Shown here one piece after another: positions 1 through 12,473 of a DNA stretch of 64,000 bases (positions are counted from its first letter, which is position 1; each line of letters opens with the position of its first letter). The notes below the pieces were generated by a model. That model saw only the letters and a list, made by a program, of their open reading frames with translations, searched no databases and had not been told where the DNA came from. The position numbers and the translations under genes were made by a program. This DNA comes from Acorus gramineus. Its lineage: Eukaryota; Streptophyta; Magnoliopsida; Acorales; Acoraceae. The stretch lies in NCBI GenBank assembly GCA_030737835.1, contig CM060853.1:14781720-14845719 (forward strand), written 5' to 3'.

Positions 1-563
1 CAAACAGAATACTTTGTCCGAGTTCATGCGTTTCTCGAATTGACAGCCTGTCTTTAATTTCGCTGTCCATGTGTCTATGATGCCATTTTTTTTTATGAAT
101 TTGTTCTCCTTCATTTGTAGTTTTTTGCATATATAGAAGGCTAATTATATTCTCCTGATCCAATCAACATTACTAGTTGTAGTATCCTAATTTTACAGTG
201 TTTTTGATACTCTCTATACAGAATTGTAATTATGTGATGCTCTATTGATCAAATGGAGTGATTGATGTTGAGTCACAATTGTTTCTAGACAATTGATTAT
301 GCTTATGCAAAATCAGTTTTCAAAAAATCGGTTCCAATTTGATATTACAGAACAGCTTTTACGATAAAGTTAATCGAGAGCAACTTTTATGAAAAAGCTG
401 TTATTGAAAATTGGTTCCAAACATACATATTATTTGACATCAAGAAAGGCTACTTACTCTGAATGTATGCATGCAAAATTTTTATGTGGTTGAGGTGGAG
501 TGAATTGGTTTGTATGAAGCTATGATTAATTTCTCATGATCTCCTGTTTTTGTATTCCTCCAG
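1..563 (+). other. Intron sequence upstream of the last FLZ exon
   Basis: AT-rich non-coding sequence ending in a pyrimidine-rich tract and an AG at 562-563, directly before an exon with a clear FLZ reading frame. I infer it is the last intron of that gene; its donor and the earlier exon or exons lie to the left of the window. No other coding signal is seen here. Confidence 0.6.
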
Positions 564-726
564 GGGTGATACTGCGTTTTGTAGCTTAGAGTGTCGGCAG
601 AAACAGATGAATTTCGATGAGCGAAAAGAGAAGTGCTCGCTGACATCCATCAAGAAAGAAACAACTCCAGCAACAGCGACGGGCTCTGAAGCTTCGAGCA
701 GCACTGAAACAGCTGCAGCAGCTTGA
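564..726 (+). CDS. FCS-like zinc finger (FLZ) protein, last exon (5' part outside window)
   Basis: The last exon starts after the AG at 562-563 in the middle of an arginine codon. It reads [15 protein letters not shown]..., the second half of the FLZ (formerly DUF581) zinc finger. The FCS..C motif supplies the second pair of zinc-binding cysteines and is followed by the family's basic RQKQM/DERKEK stretch. About 28 residues rich in Thr, Ser and Ala follow to a TGA at 724-726. FLZ proteins are small plant adaptor proteins that bind SnRK1 kinase subunits through this finger. The first cysteine pair and the N-terminus are outside the window, so the subgroup cannot be named. A split of the FLZ domain by an intron just before the GDTxFCS motif is usual for the family. 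The identification is firm at the domain level. Confidence 0.88.
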
Positions 727-2196
727 GTAGACCCTATAAATAGGTCTTCTACCTCTCCCTTTTATATACAGACAAGCTTATAGAAATCCCACAGCTTTTG
801 TATGGCTGGGGGTCTTCAAATGGGTATTGGGTGCTTATCGATTTCAGTTATGGATGGGAAAAAAGAAAGAAAGAAATGCCTCCTCTCTCTGTTGATATGG
901 CTCTGTGTTATTTTTTTAGCTCTGCTTTGCTAATAGATGAGAAGGTTGGGAAGTAACTGTCTCTTTCTTTATTTTCTTTTTTACTTGGAAAATGTTACAG
1001 TCTCTCTGTGTCACCAGACTGCCACAAAAAGTAAAATATATGCTCAAATGAATCAAACACATATGTGTTTTACATTTTTCATAATAGAGTTCATATTAAC
1101 ATAGTGGACTATGGAGATGACATGGTGCTTACGAATGTGAAAGGAGAGGAAGGGATTAAAAATGTTTTCAGTTTTTCTTATTTGATGAGAGGCTATATTA
1201 ACCAACCCCCCCCCCCCCCCCATTTGGGAAGTGATATTCACCTATTTAATCCTGATAGTTATACTGGAATAGATAATAATTCATGCAGAATAAGTAAATT
1301 TTTGTTTAGTTAACTATTCTGTTATTCTCATTAGGAAACATAAAGTGCAGAATTTTGTTGTTTGTCTCACCCTGGATAGGGTAAACTGTGAATAAATGGT
1401 TGATAAATGATAGATAATGAGTTATTATTTTTAAAATGTCAACTTTGCCTCTGGAATATAAGTTTTTGTTTGGCGTAGTTGATAGATATAAATTAATCAA
1501 TGATGAGTGTAATTAAATCTGGACTATCCATCTTATGTAATATTTTATGATGGCCAGATCCATTGATCGGACTGTGCAAATTAAAGAAGGTGTATCATTG
1601 GGGTTTGTATAAGTAAGTGAGAAAATGTTTTTGTAATGATAGTGATGGGTATTTTTATTCTTAGGGATAGATAAATCCTAATAAGCTATTATCATCTTTT
1701 AGTAGAATTATTATCATGCATTATCCTAGCTTATTCAGGCATAGTTATCAGGGTTTATCTACGCCAATTAAACAACAAATAAGTGCTATTCTACTGTTAT
1801 TCACCTTTTTATGTTAGGAGGGGGGGGGGGGGGGGTGTTGTGGAGGTTTCATGTACTCCTTCCATCCCCAGGAGTTTGTGATAGTGGTCTTCACTGGATT
1901 TTGATTTTGGGGAGCAGCAAAAATTACATGGCTGATTTATAAATTGCACGTATCTTCACATCAAAACAAAAAGGACCCCATCTTCAAAGGAACAATTAAA
2001 CATTAATATCATGGCTTTGTTTTGAATCTACATATTCCTTCTGGACTTCCAATTTGTGCTAGTGGATTCCTTATTTATCATGCAAGTTGTGTGTGATTGA
2101 ATTGCCTTACTGGATGTGTAAGCCAACTTAAAAGTTAAGCAACCAGTTTATTCCAGTTATAAGTACACATCTGATGATGTTATGTTCTTTTTTTAA
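727..2196. other. 3' flank of FLZ gene and intergenic DNA
   Basis: The first few hundred bases are probably the FLZ 3' UTR. After that I see no coding signal. The stretch carries a 16-C run (1206-1221) and a 16-G run (1820-1835), unusual in such AT-rich DNA. Short open frames here have no recognisable protein character. Confidence 0.5.
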
Positions 2197-3276
2197 GAGC
2201 ATCTCCAATCCTATACTTAAACTTTTATTCAAATTTAAATTTGAGTAAAAATGACTCAAAACCCTTTCCAACCATTTACCTATACCCATACCAAATTAAG
2301 CTTTTACTCAAATCTTTACCCAAATCATGGAAGACTCAAATTTTTACTCAAATTTTTAACATTTTTTTTCCCTTTATCTCCACATTTTCTTTCAATGTGA
2401 TAATTTTTTTCCTTTAACTCTACATTTAGTTGAATCATATTAGATGTCTTCTCACCCCCCAAAATTTTCACCATCTCTTGAAACAAAAAAAAAGGGGATT
2501 TTTAATTTTAAGCCCTTGTAAACATGTCTATTTAGGGATCAGTCTCTCACTTCTTCATATTTCTTTTTTAGTCCTCATATTTAACCACCTATTTGGTTTT
2601 TAGTCCCTCCGTCAAACGTCCGTCCATACACCGTTAATTTGTGAAATGCAATTTTATTTTTAAGTCTCTATAAACTATGTTATTTAGTGATCAGTCCCTG
2701 TAAACTATGTTATTTAGTGACTAGGCCCTGTAAAATATAAAAAAGGAATGGACTAATCACCAAATAACATAGTTTACAGGGACTTAAAAATGAATCACAT
2801 TTCACAAATTAACGGTGTATGGATGGATGTTTGACGGAGGGACTAAAAACCAAATAGGCGGTTTAATATGGGGACTACAAAGGAAATATGAATAAGTGAG
2901 GGACCGATCCCTAAATAGACATGTTTACAGGGACTTAAAAAAAAAATGGTCTTCTTTCTTAAGTTTTCATTTTGTTTTTTAAATTCTTATTTTTATTTCA
3001 ATAAAAAATATTATTTTTACCTTTTTTTCAAATAATTGGATGATAATAATTTTTAAATTTAAATATTTTGAAGAGAAGAAAAATTGAGTATTAAAAATGT
3101 TTGAGGAAATGACTTTAAAAATGCTTATAGGAAATAATTAGAAGAAGATGTGAATTTTTTAAAAGATTTGAATAAAACACAAAGTGATGGTTGAAGACAC
3201 ATCATATCAAATCAAGCTTTTATTCAAATTTTAAGTGAAATTTAGGTATATGTTTGAATAAGGGCTAGAGATGACC
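2197..3276. mobile_element. PIF/Harbinger-type MITE (1.08 kb) with nested foldback
   Basis: The left end reads GAGCATCTCCAATCC and the right end is its imperfect inverse (GGGCTAGAGATGACC). Both are flanked by TAA (2194-2196 and 3277-3279), the 3-bp target duplication typical of PIF/Harbinger elements. No transposase is present. The first ~220 bp recur with roughly 80% identity at 42694-42930, which shows a dispersed family. Much of the length comes from a second element inserted at about 2505-2940. Confidence 0.65.
2505..2940. mobile_element. Foldback (inverted-repeat) element nested in the MITE
   Basis: The two halves are near-perfect inverse copies of about 190 bp, from TAAGCCCTTGTAAACATG at the left to its complement at the right. 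The loop contains a ~34-bp direct repeat around AAACTATGTTATTTAGTGA (near 2667-2735). There is no open frame. The arms share the TCTCACTTCTTCATATTT region with the foldback at 32274-32515, so both belong to one family. A transcript would form a long hairpin. The exact target duplication is blurred by A/T runs. Confidence 0.7.
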
Positions 3277-6200
3277 TAAGAGAGCAGACTGGGGAATTGT
3301 TTGGTGCTGATACATATATTATTTTACATTTAATTCTTCGACTGCATCGACTCTATGATTGACCCATCTTTAACAATTTTTTTTTAGTCTCATACACTTA
3401 TTTATTTTCAATTACCTTGCGTAATGAAACATTTTTTTTTAATAAAAAAATAAAATATATATTCCAATAAATTATGTAGACTTGGAATGTGTACACAATT
3501 TTCTTTTGAAATACATATATGATGGAAATTACTAATGAGATGTATGAAACTATAAATAAGACCTTCATTACATGGTGGAGTTTGCGGTGGGGGAATATAT
3601 GGGCACTGTCAGCTCACAGGAAGGTGGACCACTGGACCCCAATTCTCATAAAGCAGGAAGAGATTCATTTTGGAGGGGTCCGAATTGTTTTCTTTATTCC
3701 TTGATCTGTGTGGGGGTAGTAGACCCACTGATTCTGGCATTTTTTGGACCCCCCCCCCCCCCATATTTATCACCTTCCCAACCCCCTCACTTGACCACAT
3801 ATCTCTCTGCTGGTCCCTTCTCCTCCCTCTCCCTGTCACTTTTTCTTTGGAAAATGTTATACCTGGCAATTTTTGGAGTCACTTTTGTCGACCGCATCCA
3901 TATAGTTTAAAATTTTATTGAAATATATATTTGTATAAAAGAATTTAAATAATACTCGAGTGAATTGAATGTTTATAATAGATTGGTATATATTGCGTTT
4001 GATTTTTTTTTTTTTTTTTTTTTTTGAGAAATGATAGAGCTTGCTATGATCACTTATATTAAGATTTAAAATAAATGGGTTGCAAGTCTGAAATGGGGGT
4101 GAGAATATAAGAGAAGAAAACATGAAAGAAAGGGGGATGGAGGGAAAAGATGGGAGTTTGTAGGAATAACTATGTCTGAGTGTAACACGACCATCTAGAA
4201 AGATTGAGTGATGCACCTGGTGTATGTCAAAAACCCAATTCTACCTTTCATTAGATCTAATAGGATAGGTTTAGATGGAAATAAAAGTGTGGGTTATCTT
4301 TATTTAGGTAGAAGTTGCATGCAGGTTTAAGATCCTGTTTCATTTCTGCCACTATTTTGGATGGATTTAATAGTAGTGAACCTGTACATAAAATAGTCAT
4401 TATTTTAACACATGAATGTGTTTTAACAGTGAAAATTTATGCTACTGTCCTTCCACGGAATGGTCACTAAAATGAATGACATTCTGATACAACAAAAAAT
4501 TGTCAAAATTTTGTTTCTGATTTTACATAATCATATTTAATTTAAACATATTTTCAAAGGTGTGATCTGAATTCTAGAGAAAAAAAAGAGTTCTTTTTTA
4601 TTATAAACAACGGGGAAAAGGCTTTTCAGTGATTTAATAAAAGTGTGCTTTCACCAAGAAAAAAAAAAAGTATGCTTTTTGATAATCTAATGTTAAAAAC
4701 AGTTTTAATTGAAAGACTCATTTTACACCTTGTTTTCAATTGATATCTTGAGTCATGTTTGTTTTTAACTTTTATAGAGGTCACAATTTGACAAACTTGG
4801 GCTGGGGCCAATGGATGCACTCTAATTATGAAACTCTTTAATAAAAAATAAGAAGCATATGTTCTAATCAATCCCCCAATTGATTATATTAGTTGGGAAT
4901 ACATAAATAATAATGATAATAGTGACAACACATTGTAATTAGACAAAGTTCAAGTAGAATAACAGATACAGTATACCAAAAAAAAAAGTAGAAGAACAGA
5001 TATTAGAGGGGGACCCGCCTATTCATAGTTCTCCCACTAACTTCCTTCTTAAATAATCAAGATTTGATTTTTTTTTTCTTCCCCAATATTTTTTTCTTTT
5101 TAGGAAAAAATTGCTTACAATGGCCGAAGTTGAAGTGTCCCCCCACAGCACATTAGCCCTGCCGTGGACAGGGAGATCACACCATAATTAAAATAACCCA
5201 AGCTTTTTTTTCTAGGTGTTTTATGTTTCTCTGATTTGATCCTCACTTCAAAAGCTTGTTTAACAAGAAGATAAGTAATGAGATAAAGAGATGAATTATT
5301 GGGATACGTGGAAGAGATGATAATATATCTCGTTTGATATAAAAAAATTATCAGGATAAAATGTGAACAATTATCCTGATTTTAAAATAAAAAATAGAGA
5401 CTTTTTGTTCAATCCAAATACTATAATAATATTTATCCTCATTTTTTATCACAATTTTAACATATTTGAACTTTTTATTTTTTAAAATTAAGACAACTTA
5501 TCTTAAAAACTTTAACCCCTTACCAAACTAGCCCCAAGCGATTTGCATTGGAAGACTCAAATTTACCGAGCCTGTATTATTAATCAGTTAAAGTACTTAA
5601 TTAGATTAACAATGGGCTTAGATTAAATTATGCATCAAGCATAACCTTATCAATTACAATCGCCTCGAATTGCAGTCAACGTTGTCCAAGACTTCCCAAC
5701 CTTAATAAAGTAGAGTTTGAAAAACAAATTTTTACTTAAAATAAATTTTAAAAACAACTTTTTAACAACTAGGGATTTTTGAAAATTAGTTTGGATTCCA
5801 TTACCTTCAAAAGTTTTTTAAACCCGTTTACAAAAGTTGATACAACATGATTCTGATTGGTGTGCATCCTTTACTTTTTCCTATCCATAAGATTCTAATT
5901 TAACAGGTATGCTCATTAGATCCACATTGATTTATTCTTAAGAGAATATAATCACTACTCAAGCATCTATCTCTAAACAGCTAATTAATGGATGTTGTAT
6001 GAAAATTGAACACCCATTTTATGGGTGATTTAAAAGCAAGTCTGGATTACGCATATGGTATAAGATTATTAAATGGTGCCGGCAGCTTTGCATGTGTTAA
6101 AGAAGTTGCAATCACAAACTGATGTAATTTAATTGTTACTTGGTGTTTCACATATATTCTAGAATTAGTTGGTGATGGTTTTGCTTGTCATGAGATTCTC

Positions 6201-8636
6201 ATAAGTACAGTTGACAACCTTAATTAAATTTTTTCATGATCCGCTGTTTAAAAACCACATGAAAAGTATGATTTTGTATAATACAGTATGATTTAGTAAA
6301 ACTTAAATCCTAGAAAGCTCAATTTTTTTTCTTTTTAAAAATGTATTAAATGCTAAAACAAACTTTTTTTAATTAAATATTGTTTTTTCAGAACCATTTA
6401 AAAACATATTTGATTTTTTCGATTTCATTAAAAGCAAAAGCTCATCTAAACATGTTTCCAAATGGAGTTTAAAGCGGTTTGAAAGTTGAGAATAAAATTG
6501 GTGGATGTTCAATTGTCACTACATTCTTATTTTATTTAACTTATTTACCTCATTTATTTCAAAACAATGGAGAACATAAATATAATTAAAATTTTAAAAA
6601 TATATATTCCTTAAGAATATGACTATATATAAAATGTTACTTAATTAACAATTATGTTTTTTTTTTAATGCTGACTTGTCCAATATAGCCGAATAGACTC
6701 TATCCCTTAGGGAAGAACTGTGGAATGTGTAGTGAATGGAGCTATCTAGAGATGATATGAGAATAAAACTATTTAATCATTTATTTACATATTAACTAGC
6801 TAGGAACAGTACTAACCTTAACATATTTCGACCATGCTTTAATTTTCTTTTTCTTTTTTCAAAAATAGCAGGAGCTTGAGGCCCTCCTTGTCCCTGAGTG
6901 GCTCAGCCCTTCTTCTCCATGAGACAACATAAACCTTAAAATTGATAGTTTTGCAACGATAAATTCAATAATGATGTCAAGTTGGGTACAAGTCTTCTTG
7001 TTTGTTTTATTCAATAATGATAAAGAGTTCATTTCTCAAACAATAGAAATAATGATAAAGAGTTCCCTCTCAACAAAGGATGAAAGAAGAAGGCAACGTG
7101 GATGACTCAATTCCATGCATGTGTACTTGTTTTGTCTTACATATCTAATAATACTTGCCAAGTTGCATTTTTTTATTGTCTCCATGCCATACTTGATTGT
7201 TGTTTATATATTATCAATTAGATAGGTGGAGATTACCAAAGGAATCAACAACCAAGTTGACACAAAAAGCCAGCTGATTCACAAGACAGTGTACTAAAAC
7301 AATTTATATATATATACAGTGCCTATATTAAATCCAAATGGCCTTCTATTCTATGTATCAAATTAGTCCTCTTTAATGTATCAAATAATTCTTTGATGAG
7401 AACAGCAGCGTTGTTGATGTGGAGATAGCAAACCTCGATGTGAGTCCTGTTATTGAAACCATCTGCGCAGTGACAATGATTTTGATAAAATTTTAGATTC
7501 TGAATAGGAGATTGAACGTCAAGTAACATAATAAATTAATAATCGAATAATTTGGTTATATGTACTGTGAAGGGAATCCATACGCCGGTATGAATTGAAT
7601 CCCACCCAATTTGATTTTTTGAAGGAAAAAAAATGTGATTTTAGTATTCAGATTCAACTCAAACCTGAACATGAACTTAAGCAATCTAAATCAATTTGGG
7701 TTGAGTTTAGATTGAAATAGATCAGTTAATTCAAATCTAATATAATAAGTGATAGATTTAAATTTTTATGTCAAATTTGAAATGTTTATTTTTTAAATGA
7801 AATTTGAAATGTCTAATTTATTTTTATTGTCAACTGTATAATTTTTTTTAGTATCATTTCACTATTCTCCTTATTATTACTTGTAACCATTTTTCATTTT
7901 TATTGCTCTTTTCATGCATGACACTGATTGAATCTAACTTAATTTGAATAAAATCCTAGCCTCATTCGAATTTAAACCAAACTCTATATATTGCATTTGG
8001 GTTGACCTCATCAAGTTTGAGGCCGGGTTGGGATTAATTAACTAGGTTTGAGTTGACAATCTTCAATGACGTGATTTTGTTTAAATATTCTTCTATGTAT
8101 GATGTCATATGCTATGAATGCTAAGAAAGTGTTTGACAATGCTTTCTGGGCCTCCGCAGTCCGAATAATCGACACAGCATTTAGGGAGAGTTGTTTCAAT
8201 TCGTTGGAAAACATAGAAAAAATTATTTTTCACCGCCACCACTCCCTTTGAAATACAAAGGCCGAAGTTTTGTTTCGATGAGCGTTTGTGTTTGATGGTG
8301 TTTTCAAACACTATCGCCGGTCTAATGCATTGCCATACAGTCTTTGAAACTACTCACACAAAAATAGAGAGAACCACTAGCTTAAACCATGTTGTAACTT
8401 ATAAACATGTCTGGCTCCTTTTTTATGTATTTTTTTCAAAGGCTCTTGAGGAGCTACGTATGTGCCCGTGCCCCGTACACTACGGGTCAACCTATCCCAC
8501 TAATTAGTACAACTATAACAAGTCAATACCAAGCCCACAACCATATACTCTGCAGACACAGCCCATGAACCAAGCCTAGTTGGGCTTTTCCACCTTTTCT
8601 CTTGCCTTTGGTAAGGTCAGATTTTACGGCTTTAAA
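3277..8636. other. Long AT-rich intergenic region, no gene recognised
   Basis: Both strands were read. Open frames are short and show no domain, codon bias or plausible exon chain. The stretch holds a 14-C run (3749-3762), several poly-A/poly-T tracts and scattered AT-rich repeats. Segments near 7640-8060 repeat a Leu/Ile-poor AT pattern that may be decayed transposon sequence, but no ends could be found. Confidence 0.4.
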
Positions 8637-8868
8637 GGTAGCGTTTAGTTATGCGATTGAACAGTTTTTCGTTTGTAAAAAATTGGTTCTGTAATTGTAC
8701 AACAAAACAATTTTATAATCACAACTTCTTGCAAACAGATTTCAGACAAATAGGTGTCAAAAAGTTGTGATTGGAGAAAGCTGGGGGGAGGCTGCTTCCT
8801 GTAGAAATCAGTTTTAAACCTAGCATTTATAAAAAATCAGTTTTACAATCTCGCTAACAAACGCTACC
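8637..8868. mobile_element. Small MITE (232 bp) with ~25-bp imperfect TIRs
   Basis: The left end GGTAGCGTTTAGTTATGCGA is matched by the inverse of the right end (GGTAGCGTTTGTTAGCGAGA), with further matching inward. Flanks contain TAA on both sides, though the alignment is one base off, so PIF/Harbinger or hAT origin cannot be settled. There is no coding capacity. Confidence 0.6.
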
Positions 8869-9239
8869 TAAGAAGTGTGGTGTCCACTACTAGGCGAACA
8901 AGCTTCATAGAACTATTAAAGTTTGAAAAAATGTTACACAGTTCATTTTACATTTTAAAACGCAGGTCACACACTTTTTTTTTTTTTAAATCATATACTT
9001 TATTTAATGAGATATGTAGTTTTATAAAAGCTGAAGTATATATTCCAATTACTTGAATGATATTATTTAATAAAAAATGTTGAAATTTTTTAAAGATGTA
9101 TATATCTTAATATAATTAGTGGAGGGGATAATGAGGAATATAGGACCATATTTGATATTGTAAAAATGTATAAACCTATGGGTTAATTTTTCATTTACAG
9201 ATAAAGAATATTCTATTCGGTTAATCTTGATTGAAAATA

Positions 9240-9408
9240 CAGTATACCAAAAACCTCCATAATATGTTAAAAAATATGAAAAATTTTCTGGAAATGACGA
9301 ATTTACCTATCTGAATAGCGTTTTATAATCCACTAAGAGGGATAAAATTGTCATTTATAGAGAGTTTTTCACATTTTTAATACATTGTAGGGAGTTTTAG
9401 TATACAAC
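9240..9408. repeat. Foldback MITE-like hairpin (~169 bp)
   Basis: The segment beginning AGTATACCAAAAACCTCC and the one ending GGGAGTTTTAGTATACAAC are inverse copies over about 70 bp with modest divergence, separated by a short loop. It lies about 230 bp past the CP24 stop codon, so it could fall within or near the 3' UTR. Confidence 0.55.
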
Positions 9409-9636
9409 TCATCTATCAGCGAAAGTTTAACTCAATAGGTTATTTGGATTTACACATATATTTTCAAGGAGATATATTAACTTTAGGAAAAGTTAGGGGA
9501 ACTTGAATCCAAATCCCCTCAATAGAAAAACGTACTTCCACAAGAACCAGCAACAACAAATCTGAATCTATCTCCATCATAGATTAAAATTTACAAATGC
9601 TAGCTACAGACACAAGGTCTATATCTTCTCATTTTT

Positions 9637-10999
9637 TTACAATCCGAGCGCCCCGAGCGGGGTCTTCCCCTGCCCTGCCTCAAAGTAGAAGATAAGCATA
9701 GCAACCATAGCAAGCCTCGCGTGCTTGATCTCCGCGACCTTCAGTCTCTCCAGCTTCTCCACGTCGGGCACATAAACCCCGCCCTTCATCGTCCCCGCGA
9801 ACCCGAGCGGGTCGAAGAACCTCCCGCCCGGGTACCCCTGCTCGCCCGTCGCGTTCGCGAAGTTCTCCGCCGTCCTCGACCAAGGGGTCGCCCACTCCAC
9901 GGACTGCGAGTCCGGGTTAAAAAAGTCTACCCATCTTTTGCTCTCCACCCACCCCATCAGCAGGAGCTGGGTCCCCAAGAGGGACCCGAACGAGAACGGC
10001 GCGATCGCGCCCGGGTCCGCGCCTGCCTCGAACCACGGGATGCCGCTCCACGCCTGGCCCACGAAGATGCCCACCACCGCCGCCATCGCCCAGCGTCCGT
10101 GGATGAGTTCCGCTTCGCGGTACCACTTCAGGAAGGCCGGGTCCTTGCCCAGGCCTAGTGGGTCAAAGCCGTAGTCCCCCGGAAGCCTTCATTCAACATA
10201 GTTTTGTTTTTGAATATGTTAGGATGAAAAATGTATATGGTTGTATTTCAAATTGAATGAATAAAATTTTAGCAAGAGTAGAACAAAAATAATGAATCAC
10301 ATATGAAACCGCACTTGGGGTTGTAAAAAAAACCTCTATAACAGTGCCTTTTTTTTATTTTTTTTGTGTTGGATTGGATGAGAGTGGGACGATTAAAACT
10401 TTTTATATCATAAAAATTTCATGATAAATCATTCAAATTAAATAAAAATCCAAATTAATTGTGAAAGTATTAGTCCCTGGAAGGCTTCATTGGACATGCA
10501 TTCTTGTTAGATTATGATTGATTAACTATAATTAAGCAAGGATCCACTCAATACGCGCTATGTGTGTATTCATAACTAAACAATAAGAATACAGAGATAA
10601 TAAACTTTTTTTTCTAAAAGAAAGTCATTAGACATATATATTGATTTTTTTTTAATGTGAATATGGTGAAATAAATGTGATTAACTTATAAATTTATAAA
10701 AAATGTAATAAATAACCCAGACTAAAAGATTAGAATTGATCAATAAGTACAAAAAGATATGTCATAGGAGAGAGAGAGAGAGTGCGCGCTTACGATCCAT
10801 CGAGCCACTCGGGATCAATGAGATTGCCGCCGCCCCTGACGGCCGGGATCCAAGACTTCTTAGGGGCGACGGCGGCGGAGACAACGAGCTTGCGTGGCAA
10901 GGGAACAACGGCGTGCCCGGCGACGCCTTTGGAGAGGAGGTTGCGATTGGAGCCGGACAAGAACGGGCTCTGAAGAACCGTAGCGGATGTAGCGGCCAT
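9637..10999 (-). CDS. LHCB6: Chlorophyll a/b-binding protein CP24, photosystem II antenna, precursor
   Basis: There are two exons on the minus strand: 10999-10794 and 10186-9637. The donor is GTAAGC and the acceptor is AATGAAG, and the split codon joins as Ser. The product is 251 aa, near the usual ~255 for CP24. Residues 1 to about 45 form a Ser/Ala/Arg-rich plastid transit peptide starting [10 protein letters not shown]. The mature protein begins near [13 protein letters not shown] helix signatures follow: ELIHGRWAM (first helix, with the Glu/Arg chlorophyll ligand pair), the central [18 protein letters not shown] segment, and [15 protein letters not shown] (third helix). The C-terminus is [10 protein letters not shown], as in CP24. 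The protein is a minor antenna of photosystem II that links trimeric LHCII to the core in the thylakoid. The inner ATG was chosen over an upstream in-frame one because it matches the family N-terminus. Exon 2 is strongly GC-rich compared with its surroundings. Confidence 0.97.
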
Positions 11000-11146
11000 A
11001 GCAAAAGCTTTTGTGTTGGTCTCTGATGAAGTGGGTCTTTGGAAAGGATTGGGAAGCTTAAGTTGGGTTAGGAGGTGATATGGAGAGGATAGATTACTGG
11101 CCAATGAGATGAGACCTGACATCCACTTCATCTACTGCTGACCATA

Positions 11147-11152
11147 CACGTG
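11147..11152. promoter_or_regulatory. G-box (CACGTG) upstream of CP24
   Basis: A perfect CACGTG palindrome lies about 150 bp upstream of the CP24 start codon, with a CCAAT motif nearby at 11101-11105 (plus-strand reading). G-boxes bind bZIP and bHLH (PIF/HY5-type) factors and are common in light-regulated antenna gene promoters. The site is seen directly; its function here is inferred from position. Confidence 0.5.
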
Positions 11153-11538
11153 GAGCTCTGTTTGTTTTTACTTAAACTTATTATTATTGGCCCCCACCTT
11201 GGCAAGCAAGATTTTGTTTGTGGTTTTTGTGTCACCTGTGTTGGATTCTTTGATGTTTGTGGCAACCAAAGGCCTGGTGAGTTTGAGGTTTGAGCCACTC
11301 TTGCGCTGAACAACCACCACTCCACTCTCATTCCCGAGTTGCTAAACCAAGGGCCCTTTTGACACTGAGGGCAGTTAATAACACCCCCATCGATTTCTCA
11401 ACCCACTGTATATTATTATTATTATTAGTATTAGTATTAGTATTTTGTGTGTATTTGAAACAAATCAATCTCACCCATTTACAACCTAACCCACTCCACT
11501 TTCCTACAAAAAAATCTTTTTGGTCATCCCTACAGCTA

Positions 11539-12063
11539 GGTCTGTCAACGGGTTGGGTCTCGTTTGATTGTCGGGTCTTTCAGGTCCAGTCGGGTCATTA
11601 ACAGGCCTAGGTCAGATAAAGAGTGGTTGAAGAACTTCATAAGGGCTTACAATGGCTACATTTGTTTTTTTTAAAAAAAAAATAGAGTCCAATATATTAT
11701 AAATAGTTATTCATTATTTTGAATTTTTAATGTTTTATGAGGAAACATTTGGAATATTGTTTGGATTGCTATGGTTTTACGTGAAGTCAAAAGGTTGTAA
11801 AAAATTTCAAACGCTTACATTTTAAATGATTATAAGTATTTAGTTATAAACGTTGGGTTGGATCATAGGTGTTGGGTTAGATCATAAATATAAAAAAATC
11901 ATATAGTTTTTGAGTTGGGTCAATCGGGGTCCATAGGATCAGGTCTGGGTGGACCCATACCCGATCTGTTTTGATTGTCAGATTCTTCAGATCGGATATT
12001 TATGCATTTCATTGGGTCAGGTTTAGGCCGGGTGCGGGTCGACCCACGACCCGTTGACAGGCC
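11539..12063. mobile_element. TIR element (525 bp) flanked by TA, GGGTC-rich ends
   Basis: The left end GGTCTGTCAACGGGTTGGGT is mirrored at the right (inverse GGCCTGTCAACGGGTCGTGG). Both ends abut TA dinucleotides (11537-11538, 12064-12065), which suggests a Tc1/Mariner-type target, although a 2-bp match is weak proof. The right half has diverged relatives at about 26041-26195 and 57873-57975. It lies about 540 bp upstream of the CP24 start. There is no transposase. Confidence 0.6.
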
Positions 12064-12473
12064 TACCCACTGCCTTATGAGCTCGACAACCTCACCCTCT
12101 TCCATCACGCCACCCTATCTTTAACCCTCTTTTATTATTTAGGAGACTCACATGTCGATTTCATTTGCTGAATATGAAGTACGCTCTGAAAGAGGTGAGA
12201 GGAAAAAAGAAATACAAAAGAAAAGTACAATTGCTGAACCCTCCTCCCAGTTAGAAGAGACATCTAAACGGGCAAAGCAGTCGATCTCAACTGTGCACTA
12301 TTTATAAATCTTATCCACATTTTATCTACAATTTATCAATGATTATCGGAAATTCTCAACAATGAAAACTTATTAATATAAATCGGGCAAAGCGGTCGGT
12401 CTCAAAAGTGAGGACTTATCAAAAATAATTCATTCTTTATCTATATTAAAATAATAATCTATCATAAAATAAA

